64,000 nucleotides of DNA, from NCBI GenBank assembly GCA_023386885.1, contig JAEWIX010000084.1:1-64000 (forward strand). The letters run 5' to 3'. Positions 51,952 through 59,937 of this stretch are shown piece after piece. The translations under genes were made by a program, and so were the position numbers. Positions within the stretch are counted from its first letter, which is position 1. Each line of letters begins with the position of its first letter. The DNA is from Pseudomonadota bacterium. GTDB taxonomy: Bacteria; Pseudomonadota; Alphaproteobacteria; Rhizobiales; Xanthobacteraceae. The notes under the pieces were generated by a model. That model was not told where the DNA came from and ran no database searches. It saw only the letters and a program-made list of their open reading frames with translations.

Positions 51952-52213
51952 ACTTGCTGCTCCAGTTTGGACTGTCACTCATGCCTCCCTTGGTGCACGG
52001 GTGTCGCTTGGGTGATCCGACCTTGTTGAGGAATCCGGTTTCAGTCAACAGGGGCGCAAACCACCGTTCGATCCGACGCCGGATGTCCGCGCAAGGCGAC
52101 CTCCGGTCCGGTTGCGGTATCATGCCCTTGATTGCAGTCCCGGCGGGAAATCCCTATTCTTCCCGGCAACGACTTCTGTGTCGCCTGACTTGACGTCGCA
52201 GGGAGGAAACCAC

Positions 52214-53386
52214 GTGGGTCGAGCCGAGGACCGGTTCAACGACGGATCCGGGGTTGCTGTCGCGCAAGCCAGGGCTCTTGAAGCACCCGCCGCAGTTGCT
52301 GAACTGGCGGCCCAATTGCCGGCCGATGGCCTGGCGATGGTTCTTGTCTTCGCCTCGCCGGTTTACGATCCGCATCAGTTTTCCGCCGAACTGGCCAACG
52401 CCTTCGGCGACATTCCGATCTACGGTTGCACCACCGCGGGTGAACTGACCCCCGACGGTTGGGGCGACAACAGCGTCGTCGCGCTGGGTTTCAGCGCGGA
52501 GGACTTCACCATCGTCGCTCGCCCCGTTCTCGATCTCGCCAACTTCCGCATGGAGGACGGCCGCCGGATCGGCAACGAGTTGCGGGAGGCGCTGGCGCGC
52601 AGCGACAATGGTGACAGCAACGAAAAATCCTTCGGGCTGTTGTTGATTGACGGTCTTTGCCAGCGCGAAGAAGCAGTGATGTCGTCGATCTACGCATCGC
52701 TCGACAATATCCCTGTGGTCGGCGGCTCGGCGGGAGACGGACTGCGGTTCGAGAAAACCTGGGTATTCTACGGCGGCAAGGCCCATACCGACGCGGCGAT
52801 CCTGATTCTCCTGAAAACCTCGCTGCCCTTCCGCCTGTTCAAATGCGATAACTTCGAGCCCTCCGCTACCAAGATGGTGGTGACCGAGGCTGACATCGAG
52901 CGACGCATCGTCAAGGAGATCAATGCGGAACCGGCGGCGGAGGAATATTCCCGCGCGGTCGGCATCATGGATACCAAGCTCGACATGTTTTCGTTCGCAT
53001 CGCACCCCGTGCTGGTGCGGGCGGGCGGTGCGTACTATGCGCGCTCGATCCAACAGGTAAACCCCGATGGTTCGCTGAACTTCTTCTGCGCCATCGACGA
53101 AGGCATGGTTCTCACCGTCGCGAACGCGCGTAATCCGATTGGCGTGACCAAGGAATTGTTCGAGGAAACCCGCGCCGAGATGGGCGATGTGTCGCTCTAT
53201 CTCGGCTTCGAATGCGTCTTCCGCAGGCTCGATGCCGAGCAGCATCAATTCGCCCGCGACATCTCGCAACTCTACCGCGAGAACCGTGTCGTCGGATTCC
53301 ATACCTACGGCGAGCAATATCGTTCGATGCATGTCAATCAGACGCTCACCGGCGTCGCCATCGGCAAGAGGCCCGTGTCCACATGA
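52214..53386 (+). CDS. nosP: FIST-domain sensor, NosP-like
   Basis: 390-residue cytosolic protein with FIST N-terminal (about 30-230; IYGCTTAGELTPDG, PVVGGSAGDG) and FIST_C (about 240-375; VLVRAGGAYYARSIQQVNPDGSLNFFCAIDEG) domains. This is the layout of NosP, the haem-binding nitric oxide sensor encoded with the hybrid kinase NahK in Pseudomonas. The next gene here is such a kinase, with a four-base overlap (ATGA). GTG at 52214 follows GGGAGG by eight bases; the frame extends 34 codons upstream without a site. Haem ligands were not assigned from sequence. Without the kinase context a general FIST sensor would be the safer name. Confidence 0.8.
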   Translation: MGRAEDRFNDGSGVAVAQARALEAPAAVAELAAQLPADGLAMVLVFASPVYDPHQFSAELANAFGDIPIYGCTTAGELTPDGWGDNSVVALGFSAEDFTIVARPVLDLANFRMEDGRRIGNELREALARSDNGDSNEKSFGLLLIDGLCQREEAVMSSIYASLDNIPVVGGSAGDGLRFEKTWVFYGGKAHTDAAILILLKTSLPFRLFKCDNFEPSATKMVVTEADIERRIVKEINAEPAAEEYSRAVGIMDTKLDMFSFASHPVLVRAGGAYYARSIQQVNPDGSLNFFCAIDEGMVLTVANARNPIGVTKELFEETRAEMGDVSLYLGFECVFRRLDAEQHQFARDISQLYRENRVVGFHTYGEQYRSMHVNQTLTGVAIGKRPVST

Positions 53387-54735
53387 CAGCGCAGAATACC
53401 GGTGCGTTGCAGGCGCTCGAGCGGGAAACGATCAAACTGAAGAAGATCAATGCCGCCCTGATCTCGCGCGTCGAACGCTCGATGGATCAGCAGGCAAACG
53501 CCTTCTCCCTGTTCGAAACCGCCATCGCGCTGGACAATCGCGTGCTGGAGCGCACGCGCCAGCTTCAGGAGGCCCTCCGGTCGATCGAGCGCTCCAACGA
53601 CGACCTGCTCCGCGCCAAACAGCAGGCCGAGGCCGCCAGTTCGCTGAAATCTTCCGTACTGATCTCGGTGACGCACGATCTGCTGCAACCGCTGAACGCC
53701 GCGCGTCTGACACTATCGACGCTCGCGGAAACGGACGTGTCCAGCCAGGGCGCCGCGCTGATCGGTCAGGTCGACCGGTCCCTGCTGACACTTGAGGATC
53801 TGCTGCGAACGCTGCTCGACATCTCCAAGCTGGACGCCGGCGTCCTCAAACCCGACATACGCCCGATCTCGGTGCCATCGCTATTCGAACCGCTGCGCCA
53901 GGAATTCGCGCCGGTGGCGGCGAAGCGCGGCATATCGCTGCGAATCCTGCCCTCCCCGCACGTGGTGATGTCCGATCCGCTGATGATGCGCCGCATCCTG
54001 CAAAACCTCTTGTCCAATGCGCTGCGCTATACCCACAAGGGCGGCGTCTTGATGGGATGCAGGCTCAAGGGAGGTCGGCTGTGCATTCAGGTCCATGACA
54101 CCGGTCCGGGAATTCCAGAGACCCAGCAACAGGCCATCTTCGTCGAATTCCAGCGCGGCGAAGCCAGCGACGGCGACCATGCCGGCTTCGGGCTTGGCCT
54201 CTCGATCGTGCATCGCTTCGCCACCGAGCTTGGCCACGAGATCCAGCTTGAATCATCCCTCGGCCGGGGCTCGACATTTTCCATTACGCTGCCGCTGGCC
54301 GAATCCGATGACGTCATCGAAGCCGATCGCGAAGTGCAGCACCTCGACTTTCGCTACAATGTCCTTGAGGGTCGCAAGATCCTGCTGATCGAGAACGATC
54401 CGTCGAGTGCCGAAGCCATGGCCGCCTTGCTGGAGAAATGGGGCTGCGACGTCGCCGCCACGACATCCGCCGCCGACGCGGTGGAGAACATCGGCGCGCT
54501 GGGCGAGCCACCCGATGCGATCATCGCCGATCTTCACCTCGACCACGGCGAAAACGGCCTCGACGCGGTGAATTCGATCCGCGAGCAAATCAGGATCGAC
54601 GTTCCGGCCATCATCGTTACCGCCGACTATTCGACCGAGGCCGAGCGAGAGGCCGCGGTGTATGGGCTCGAACTGCTCCGCAAACCGGTCAAACCCGCCG
54701 AAATGCGATCGCTACTGTCGTTCCTGCTGGCTTAG
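53383..54735 (+). CDS. nahK: Cytosolic hybrid sensor kinase, NahK/ErcS'-like
   Basis: 450-residue kinase without membrane segments. Residues about 5-85 are coiled coil; HisKA has the phospho-acceptor His98 in VTHDLLQPLN; HATPase has NLLSNALRYTH, DTGPGIP and GFGLGLSIV; a C-terminal receiver (about 330-450) carries Asp383 and the conserved Lys near 436. NahK of Pseudomonas has PAS domains ahead of this core, which are absent or very short here, so sensing must come from the coupled NosP-like protein. In Pseudomonas the pair is next to the ErbR/AgmR regulator of PQQ alcohol oxidation, as here. It converges on that regulator gene with a 95-base gap. Confidence 0.82.
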   Translation: MTAQNTGALQALERETIKLKKINAALISRVERSMDQQANAFSLFETAIALDNRVLERTRQLQEALRSIERSNDDLLRAKQQAEAASSLKSSVLISVTHDLLQPLNAARLTLSTLAETDVSSQGAALIGQVDRSLLTLEDLLRTLLDISKLDAGVLKPDIRPISVPSLFEPLRQEFAPVAAKRGISLRILPSPHVVMSDPLMMRRILQNLLSNALRYTHKGGVLMGCRLKGGRLCIQVHDTGPGIPETQQQAIFVEFQRGEASDGDHAGFGLGLSIVHRFATELGHEIQLESSLGRGSTFSITLPLAESDDVIEADREVQHLDFRYNVLEGRKILLIENDPSSAEAMAALLEKWGCDVAATTSAADAVENIGALGEPPDAIIADLHLDHGENGLDAVNSIREQIRIDVPAIIVTADYSTEAEREAAVYGLELLRKPVKPAEMRSLLSFLLA

Positions 54736-54830
54736 TGATCGTTTGCATGCCTTCGACAGAAAGCAACGAGCGTCATACGCGGGCTTGATCGGCATACCCA
54801 TTTCTTCTGAAATCAGCCGGACTGCCGCGT

Positions 54831-55529
54831 CTATTGCAGTCGCGCGTGCTCGAGCGAAACATGCTGAGCCGGAGTTTCGCCGGCAAGACTAGTGAAATCG
54901 ATCTTCGACATCTCGATGATGGCGTTGGTGCGGCTGGCGACGTTCAGCTTTCGCAAGATCTCCGAGACATGCACCTTCACCGTGGTCTCGCAAATCTTCA
55001 GTTCATAAGCGATTTGCTTGTTCTGCAGACCCCTTCGCACCATGTCGAGCACCCGCAATTGCTGCGGCGTCAGGTCGTGCAACCGCTTGAGCAGTTCCAG
55101 ATTGTGCGGCTTCGGCCGCCTGGTCCGCGGCGAATCGAGAAAACGCTTCGGCAGATAGATCGACCCCCGCAGAACCTCGCAAATGGAGTCCGCCAGTTCC
55201 CGCTTCGATGTCGATTTCGGAATGTAGCCCGAGACGCCAAGCGACAGCACGCTGCGAACAATCTCCTTGTCCTCGAAGCAGGACACAATCACCACCGGAT
55301 TTTTCGGGAATGCCTTGCGGATGCGGATCACACCAAGCAATCCGGTCGTCCCCGGCATCGACAGATCCAGCAGGATGAGATCGACGGCATGCGTCGAGCC
55401 GAGGATACTCAACGCCTCGTCGATCGAGGTGGCCTGCAGAATTTCGGCTTCGGGATTGGCAACGCAAACCGCGCTTTCCAGCGCCTCGCGGAACAGCGGA
55501 TGATCTTCGACGATCAGAAATCGTGTCAC
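54831..55529 (-). CDS. LuxR-type response regulator, ErbR/AgmR/ExaE-like
   Basis: 232-residue NarL/FixJ-type regulator: receiver 1-120 with phospho-acceptor Asp55 (LLDLSMPG), conserved Lys in GYIPKST, and a LuxR HTH at about 165-220 (LTPQQLRVLDMVRRGLQNKQIAYELKICETTVKVHVSEIL). This group activates PQQ-dependent ethanol and glycerol oxidation genes in Pseudomonas. The frame runs 42 codons further upstream, but GTG at 55529 starts exactly at the receiver fold; its ribosome site is weak. It is divergent from the binding-protein gene of the lut-like cluster and faces the NahK-like kinase, its possible phosphodonor. Confidence 0.88.
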   Translation of the reverse strand: MTRFLIVEDHPLFREALESAVCVANPEAEILQATSIDEALSILGSTHAVDLILLDLSMPGTTGLLGVIRIRKAFPKNPVVIVSCFEDKEIVRSVLSLGVSGYIPKSTSKRELADSICEVLRGSIYLPKRFLDSPRTRRPKPHNLELLKRLHDLTPQQLRVLDMVRRGLQNKQIAYELKICETTVKVHVSEILRKLNVASRTNAIIEMSKIDFTSLAGETPAQHVSLEHARLQ

Positions 55530-55755
55530 GCCCTGGCTATCCTCACCTCGAACAGACCACGGCAAATTATCGATTGCGCGATGGCATGTTCCTGATGCCC
55601 ACTTGCCGGAGCACCGTTCACGTTTTCGTTGGTTACCTGTCGATATAGCACGCACCGATCAATGGCGGAAGTTGATTCCGGTGCTGTTTTGCAGGGACTT
55701 ACGCGATGCCGAAGCATTGCCTCCCAACATATCGAGAGCGGCGCGAGAATATTTC

Positions 55756-55775
55756 GCCGCCTACTACCAAGTAGG
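55756..55775. promoter_or_regulatory. Shared element A upstream of the lut-like operon
   Basis: GCCGCCTACTACCAAGTAGG, which includes the dyad CCTACT-ACCA-AGTAGG (55760-55775), ends 90 bases before the ATG at 55866 in the 336-base divergent gap 55530-55865. Nothing else was recognised in that gap. It matches element B at 59821-59840 in 15 of 20 positions. Confidence 0.55.
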
Positions 55776-55865
55776 TCCTTGCCGCGTGGCACGATTTGTA
55801 GATCATGGTGGAAAGTTCCGGAAACGGAGCAAAAAGACCACGATCTGACGGGTTCGGGAGCTTGC

Positions 55866-57134
55866 ATGGGAAGGCACGCCGCATGGCATCATCCGCTGCG
55901 GAGCCTGCCCCAGGGACGTGTGTTCTCTTCAGCCGGGCTTTGGCTGACAGCCTTGGTTTGCGTGGCATCAGGCTGGATCGCTGTGGGCTGCGCCAGCATC
56001 AGTCACGCTGCGGACATTCAATCCATCAAGATCGGCTATCTGCACGGCCCGCTATCGAAAGAAAAAATATCGCTGATCGATATTCCAGCGCCGAACGACG
56101 GCCTAGCCGGCGCGCAACTCGCGATCGACGACAACAACACCACCGGCAGCTTTCTCGGCCAGCGCTTTGAGTTGATCGAAAGCAAGATCAACGAGGACGA
56201 CGACCCCGCCGCCGCCGTCAAGGCACTCGCGGATCAGGGCGTGGCCTTCATTGCGGCCAATCTCCCTGCCAACCAGCTTTTGCAGGCGGCCGATGCAGGC
56301 AAGACGAATCGCGCGATTCTCATCAATGCCGGCGCACCGGACGAGCGGTTACGTGAAGAGGATTGCCGCGGCAACGTCATCCACGTCGCACCGACCCGCT
56401 ACATGCTGGCCGATGCGCTGGCGCAGTATCTGGTGCTGCGAAAATGGCGCCGCTGGTTCCTGATCAGCGGCTCGCATGACAGCGACAAACTATATGCGGA
56501 TGCCCTGCGGCATGCAGCAAAACGGTTCGGCGCGAAGATCGTGGCCGAAAAGGAATTCAAGGACACCGGCGGCGCGCGGCGTACCGACAGCGGCCTCGCT
56601 GAAGTGCAGCGCCAGATGATCGATCTGACACAAGGCGCGCCGGACTATGACATCTTGGTCGCGGCCGACGAAAGCGAGGTCTTCGCTGGATATCTGCCCT
56701 ATCGCACCTGGACGCCGCGCCCTGTCGCGGGCTCGGCGGGGCTTGTGCCGACGACGTGGAATGCCGCGTTTGACCAATGGGGCGCGCTGCAATTGCAAAA
56801 CCGTTTCAAAAAGAAATTCCAGCGATTCATGACGCCGCTCGACATGCAGTTGTGGACCGCCGTTCGCATCGTCGGAGAAGCGGCGGCGCATACCAACTCA
56901 GCGGATACCGACAAACTGTTCGCCTACATCAAGAGCCCGGAATTTTCCGTCGCGGCGTTCAAGGGACAAAAGCTGACCTTGCGGGACTGGAATCTCCAGT
57001 TGCGCCAGCCGATCCTGCTGTTCGACGGTCGCAACACCGTATCGATCTCGCCGCAGGAGGGCTTTCTGCATCAGACTTCCGAACTCGATACGCTGGGGCT
57101 GGACCGCCCCGAAACCAAATGCAAACTGCAATGA
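55866..57134 (+). CDS. PQQ/lanthanide-linked ABC transporter substrate-binding protein (LutA/PedA-like)
   Basis: 422-residue periplasmic protein of the group tied to PQQ-dependent alcohol dehydrogenase systems. Residues about 17-50 form a long signal (LWLTALVCVASGWIAVGCASISHAADI); the mature protein begins IQSIKIGYLHGPLSKEKISLIDIPAPNDGLAGAQLAIDDNN. Mid-protein DYDILVAADESEVFAGYLPYRTW and C-terminal RQPILLFDGRNTVSISPQEGFLHQ are family segments. The lanthanide-uptake gene lutA of Methylorubrum belongs here. ATG at 55866 follows GGGAG; the 79-codon upstream extension is spurious. It heads a run of five genes ending in a TonB receptor. Confidence 0.88.
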   Translation: MGRHAAWHHPLRSLPQGRVFSSAGLWLTALVCVASGWIAVGCASISHAADIQSIKIGYLHGPLSKEKISLIDIPAPNDGLAGAQLAIDDNNTTGSFLGQRFELIESKINEDDDPAAAVKALADQGVAFIAANLPANQLLQAADAGKTNRAILINAGAPDERLREEDCRGNVIHVAPTRYMLADALAQYLVLRKWRRWFLISGSHDSDKLYADALRHAAKRFGAKIVAEKEFKDTGGARRTDSGLAEVQRQMIDLTQGAPDYDILVAADESEVFAGYLPYRTWTPRPVAGSAGLVPTTWNAAFDQWGALQLQNRFKKKFQRFMTPLDMQLWTAVRIVGEAAAHTNSADTDKLFAYIKSPEFSVAAFKGQKLTLRDWNLQLRQPILLFDGRNTVSISPQEGFLHQTSELDTLGLDRPETKCKLQ

Positions 57135-57159
57135 CGGCATTGACTACGGCGGAGATGAG

Positions 57160-58143
57160 ATGACCGGTACGACCATCTACAAGCGCCTCGGTCTGGCGGT
57201 GGCGATGCTCGCCGCGATGACCGCGCCCGGCTTCGCCTACACGGCCTACGTCTCCAACGAAAAGAGCAATTCCGTCTCGGTGGTGGACACCGATACTCTT
57301 GCGACGATCGCCACCATCAAGACCGGCGAGCGGCCGCGCGGCATTGAAGTCTCGCGTGACGGCAAGTTCGTTTTCGTCGCGACCGGCGATGACAACACCA
57401 TCCAGATCATCGACACCGCGACGCGCAAGGTGGTCGGCGAATTGCCATCCGGCCCCGATCCCGAGCAGTTCGCGCTCGATCCGGCCGGCAAGTTTCTCTA
57501 CGTCGCCAACGAGGATGATGCTGCGGTTACCGTGATCGATCTCGAGACGCGGAAAGCCGTGGCGAAAATCCCGGTCGGCGTCGAACCTGAAGGCATTGCG
57601 GTGAGCCCCGACGGCAAAATCGTGATCTGCACGTCGGAGACGACGAGCATGGCGCATTTCATCGATACAACCGATCGCAAGGTGGTGGCCAACGTGCTGA
57701 TCGGCTCCCGTCCGCGTGCCGCCGCCTTCAAACCCGATGGATCGGAACTGTGGATCACCTCCGAAGTCGGCGGCGGTCTCTCGATCATCGATCCCGCCAC
57801 GCGCAAGATCACCAAGGTCGTGCGCTTCGCCATCCCCGGCCTGCGAGCTGAAAAAATTCAGCCGGTCGGCATCAATATCACCAGCGACGGCAAGCTCGGT
57901 TTCATCCACCTTGGTCCGTCGAACCGCATTGCGGTCGTCGATGCCGCCACGCATGAGGTTCTGAAGTATCTGCTTGTCGGGCAGCGGGTGTGGCACGGCG
58001 CGTTCACGCCGGACGGCAAGTATCTGCTCGCCGCCAACGGCCTGTCGAACGACGTGTCGGTGATCGACGTTGCGAACCTGAAGGTCATCAAATCGATTCA
58101 GGTTGGCGAATCGCCGTGGGGCGTCGCAATGGGGCCGAAGTGA
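57160..58143 (+). CDS. PQQ-associated YVTN beta-propeller protein (LutD-like)
   Basis: 327-residue secreted beta-propeller. Signal peptide 1-27 (LAVAMLAAMTAPGFAY) and then seven repeats of about 42 residues with the YVTN-type pattern (YVSNEKSNSVSVVDTDT, VFVATGDDNTIQIIDTAT, LYVANEDDAAVTVIDLET and so on). This family is consistently found with PQQ-dependent catabolism. A role as periplasmic metal or protein partner has been proposed for the lut homologue, not proven. ATG at 57160 follows GGAGAT. It lies 25 bases after the binding-protein gene, and its stop overlaps the ATPase start. Confidence 0.88.
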   Translation: MTGTTIYKRLGLAVAMLAAMTAPGFAYTAYVSNEKSNSVSVVDTDTLATIATIKTGERPRGIEVSRDGKFVFVATGDDNTIQIIDTATRKVVGELPSGPDPEQFALDPAGKFLYVANEDDAAVTVIDLETRKAVAKIPVGVEPEGIAVSPDGKIVICTSETTSMAHFIDTTDRKVVANVLIGSRPRAAAFKPDGSELWITSEVGGGLSIIDPATRKITKVVRFAIPGLRAEKIQPVGINITSDGKLGFIHLGPSNRIAVVDAATHEVLKYLLVGQRVWHGAFTPDGKYLLAANGLSNDVSVIDVANLKVIKSIQVGESPWGVAMGPK

Positions 58144-58934
58144 ACGAGGCAACGGTTCCGATGCCCACCACCGGCACGGCCGAGCCGCCGGCGCTGGATG
58201 TCGCTGGCGTTGGGCATCGATATGGCGCGCGCGTGGCGTTGCGCGACGTCAGCTTTTCCGTCAAGCCTGCATCGTTCACTGTGCTTCTCGGCCTCAATGG
58301 CGCCGGGAAATCGACGCTGTTCTCGCTGATCACGCGGCTCTATGCAATCCGCGACGGCCATATCCGCATTCTCGGCCATGACGTTGCCCGCGAGCCGGGC
58401 GCGGCGCTGAGTCGGCTCGGCGTGGTGTTTCAATCGCGCGCACTCGATGTCGATATCTCGGTGCAGCAGAACCTGATCTATCACGCGGCGCTGCACGGCA
58501 TCGGCCGGCGACAGGCGGACGAGCAGATCGCCCGCGTACTTACACTGGTCGATCTGACCGATCGGCGACGCGAGCGAGTCAATAATCTATCCGGCGGACA
58601 GATGCGCCGCGTCGAGATCGCCCGCGCGCTGCTACATCGGCCGAAGCTGTTGCTGCTGGACGAGCCGACGGTCGGCCTCGACATCAAGTCCCGCGCCGAT
58701 ATTCTCACGCACGTTCGCCGCCTGCTGCAAAGCGGCATCGGCGTGTTGTGGGCGACGCACCTTATCGACGAGGTCGGCGACAACGACGACGTGGTCGTGC
58801 TGCATGGCGGGCGCGTGCTGGCGAAAGGCGCTGTCAGCGACGTCGTCGCGGCAACGGGTGCACCGGACATCGGCAGCGCTTTCACCAAACTGACTCAGGC
58901 GGAAACCGACGCCACCGCGGGAGCCGGCGCATGA
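58140..58934 (+). CDS. PQQ/lanthanide-linked ABC transporter ATPase (LutE/PedB-like)
   Basis: 264-residue ATPase: Walker A GLNGAGKST near 48-56, signature LSGGQMRRVEIARAL, Walker B LLLLDEPTVGLD, switch WATHLIDEV. The DrrA/NodI-type sequence is that of exporters, though the operon also has a binding protein. GTG at 58140 overlaps the propeller stop (GTGA); ATG at 58161 is an alternative. Its stop overlaps the permease start (ATGA), so the two subunits are coupled. Confidence 0.9.
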   Translation: MNEATVPMPTTGTAEPPALDVAGVGHRYGARVALRDVSFSVKPASFTVLLGLNGAGKSTLFSLITRLYAIRDGHIRILGHDVAREPGAALSRLGVVFQSRALDVDISVQQNLIYHAALHGIGRRQADEQIARVLTLVDLTDRRRERVNNLSGGQMRRVEIARALLHRPKLLLLDEPTVGLDIKSRADILTHVRRLLQSGIGVLWATHLIDEVGDNDDVVVLHGGRVLAKGAVSDVVAATGAPDIGSAFTKLTQAETDATAGAGA

Positions 58935-59776
58935 CTGTCTCCGTCGATATGCCCGCCGAACATCGTCTCACGCTGGCGCAATACTGGATCTGCCTCTGCG
59001 GCATCGTCTGGCGCGAAGGCCTGCGTTTCATCCATCAACGCGAGCGCTTCATCTCGGCGCTGGTGCGGCCGCTGGTCTGGCTGTTCATCTTCGCCGCCGG
59101 GTTCCGGCAGGTGCTCGGTGTCTCCATCATCCCGCCGTATGAGACCTACGTGCTCTACGAGGTCTATATCGCGCCGGGCCTGATCGCGATGATCCAGCTT
59201 TTCAACGGCATGCAGTCGTCGCTGACGATGGTTTACGACCGCGAAACCGGCGGCATGCGCACGCTGTTGGTCAGCCCCTTTCCGCGCTGGTGGCTGCTGA
59301 CGTCCAAGCTGCTCGCCGGCACCATGGTGTCGATCCTGCAAGTCTATGCATTCCTGCTGATCGCGTGGTTCTGGGACGTCGAGGTGCCGCCGGTCGGTTA
59401 TCTGATGGTGATCCCGGCGCTGCTGTTGTGCGGCTTCATGCTGGGCGCGCTGGGAATGCTGATTTCGTCGCTGATCAAGCAACTGGAGAACTTCGCGGGC
59501 GTGATGAACTTCGTGATCTTCCCGATGTTTTTCGCCTCGTCGGCGCTGTACCCGCTCTGGCGCGTCAAAGAATCCAGCCCTTTCCTTTATTACGTTTGCG
59601 AAGCCAATCCCTTCACCCACGCCACTGAACTGATCCGTTTCGCGCTCTACGGCAAGGTGGAATGGGTCTCGCTGGCAGTGGTTGCAGGCTGCGCCGTGGT
59701 GTTTCTCTGCGGCGCTATCGTCGCCTACGATCCTTCGCGCGGCTTCCTGGCCCGGCGCGGCGGACCGGGAGGCTAG
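58931..59776 (+). CDS. PQQ/lanthanide-linked ABC-2 permease (LutF/PedC-like)
   Basis: 281-residue integral membrane protein with six segments of the ABC-2 type. After an N-terminal amphipathic stretch (IVWREGLRFIHQRERFISALVRPLVWL) come GSlike turns and the family motif ETGGMRTLLVSPFPRWWLLTSKLLAG, then FFASSALYPLW and a C-terminal segment. NodJ-like permeases export; in lut and ped clusters they are encoded with a periplasmic binding protein, so direction of transport is unresolved. ATG at 58931 overlaps the ATPase stop. A hairpin follows directly. Confidence 0.9.
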   Translation: MTVSVDMPAEHRLTLAQYWICLCGIVWREGLRFIHQRERFISALVRPLVWLFIFAAGFRQVLGVSIIPPYETYVLYEVYIAPGLIAMIQLFNGMQSSLTMVYDRETGGMRTLLVSPFPRWWLLTSKLLAGTMVSILQVYAFLLIAWFWDVEVPPVGYLMVIPALLLCGFMLGALGMLISSLIKQLENFAGVMNFVIFPMFFASSALYPLWRVKESSPFLYYVCEANPFTHATELIRFALYGKVEWVSLAVVAGCAVVFLCGAIVAYDPSRGFLARRGGPGG

Positions 59777-59777
59777 A

Positions 59778-59804
59778 CAGGATCGGGAATTTTTCCCGAT
59801 CCTG
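59778..59804. terminator. Hairpin after the permease gene
   Basis: CAGGATCGGGAA-TTT-TTCCCGATCCTG, perfect 12-base arms just after the permease stop codon. The sequence that follows has no T-run, so it may only attenuate or protect the transcript before the TonB receptor gene. Confidence 0.6.
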
Positions 59805-59820
59805 AAACCTGATTCTCCCG

Positions 59821-59840
59821 GCCGCCTACGACCTAAAGGG
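59821..59840. promoter_or_regulatory. Shared element B upstream of the TonB receptor
   Basis: GCCGCCTACGACCTAAAGGG matches element A (55756-55775) in 15 of 20 positions and ends 97 bases before the receptor ATG, almost the same distance as element A. A small dyad GTGGG-CATC-CCCAC follows at about 59852. Confidence 0.5.
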
Positions 59841-59937
59841 AGTGTCCGGGTGGGCATCCCCACAACTACCATTCCTGATGAAGGCGTGACGGCGAATGCC
59901 GCATCATTCGCGGCAACTGCTGGCACGGGGGAACGTC

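Noticed and set aside
52154..53332. 392-codon minus-strand frame opposite the FIST gene
   Set aside because: Shadow frame; the plus-strand protein has clear FIST domains and operon coupling.
56959..58152. 397-codon minus-strand frame opposite the beta-propeller gene
   Set aside because: The periodic pattern is just the antisense of the propeller repeats.
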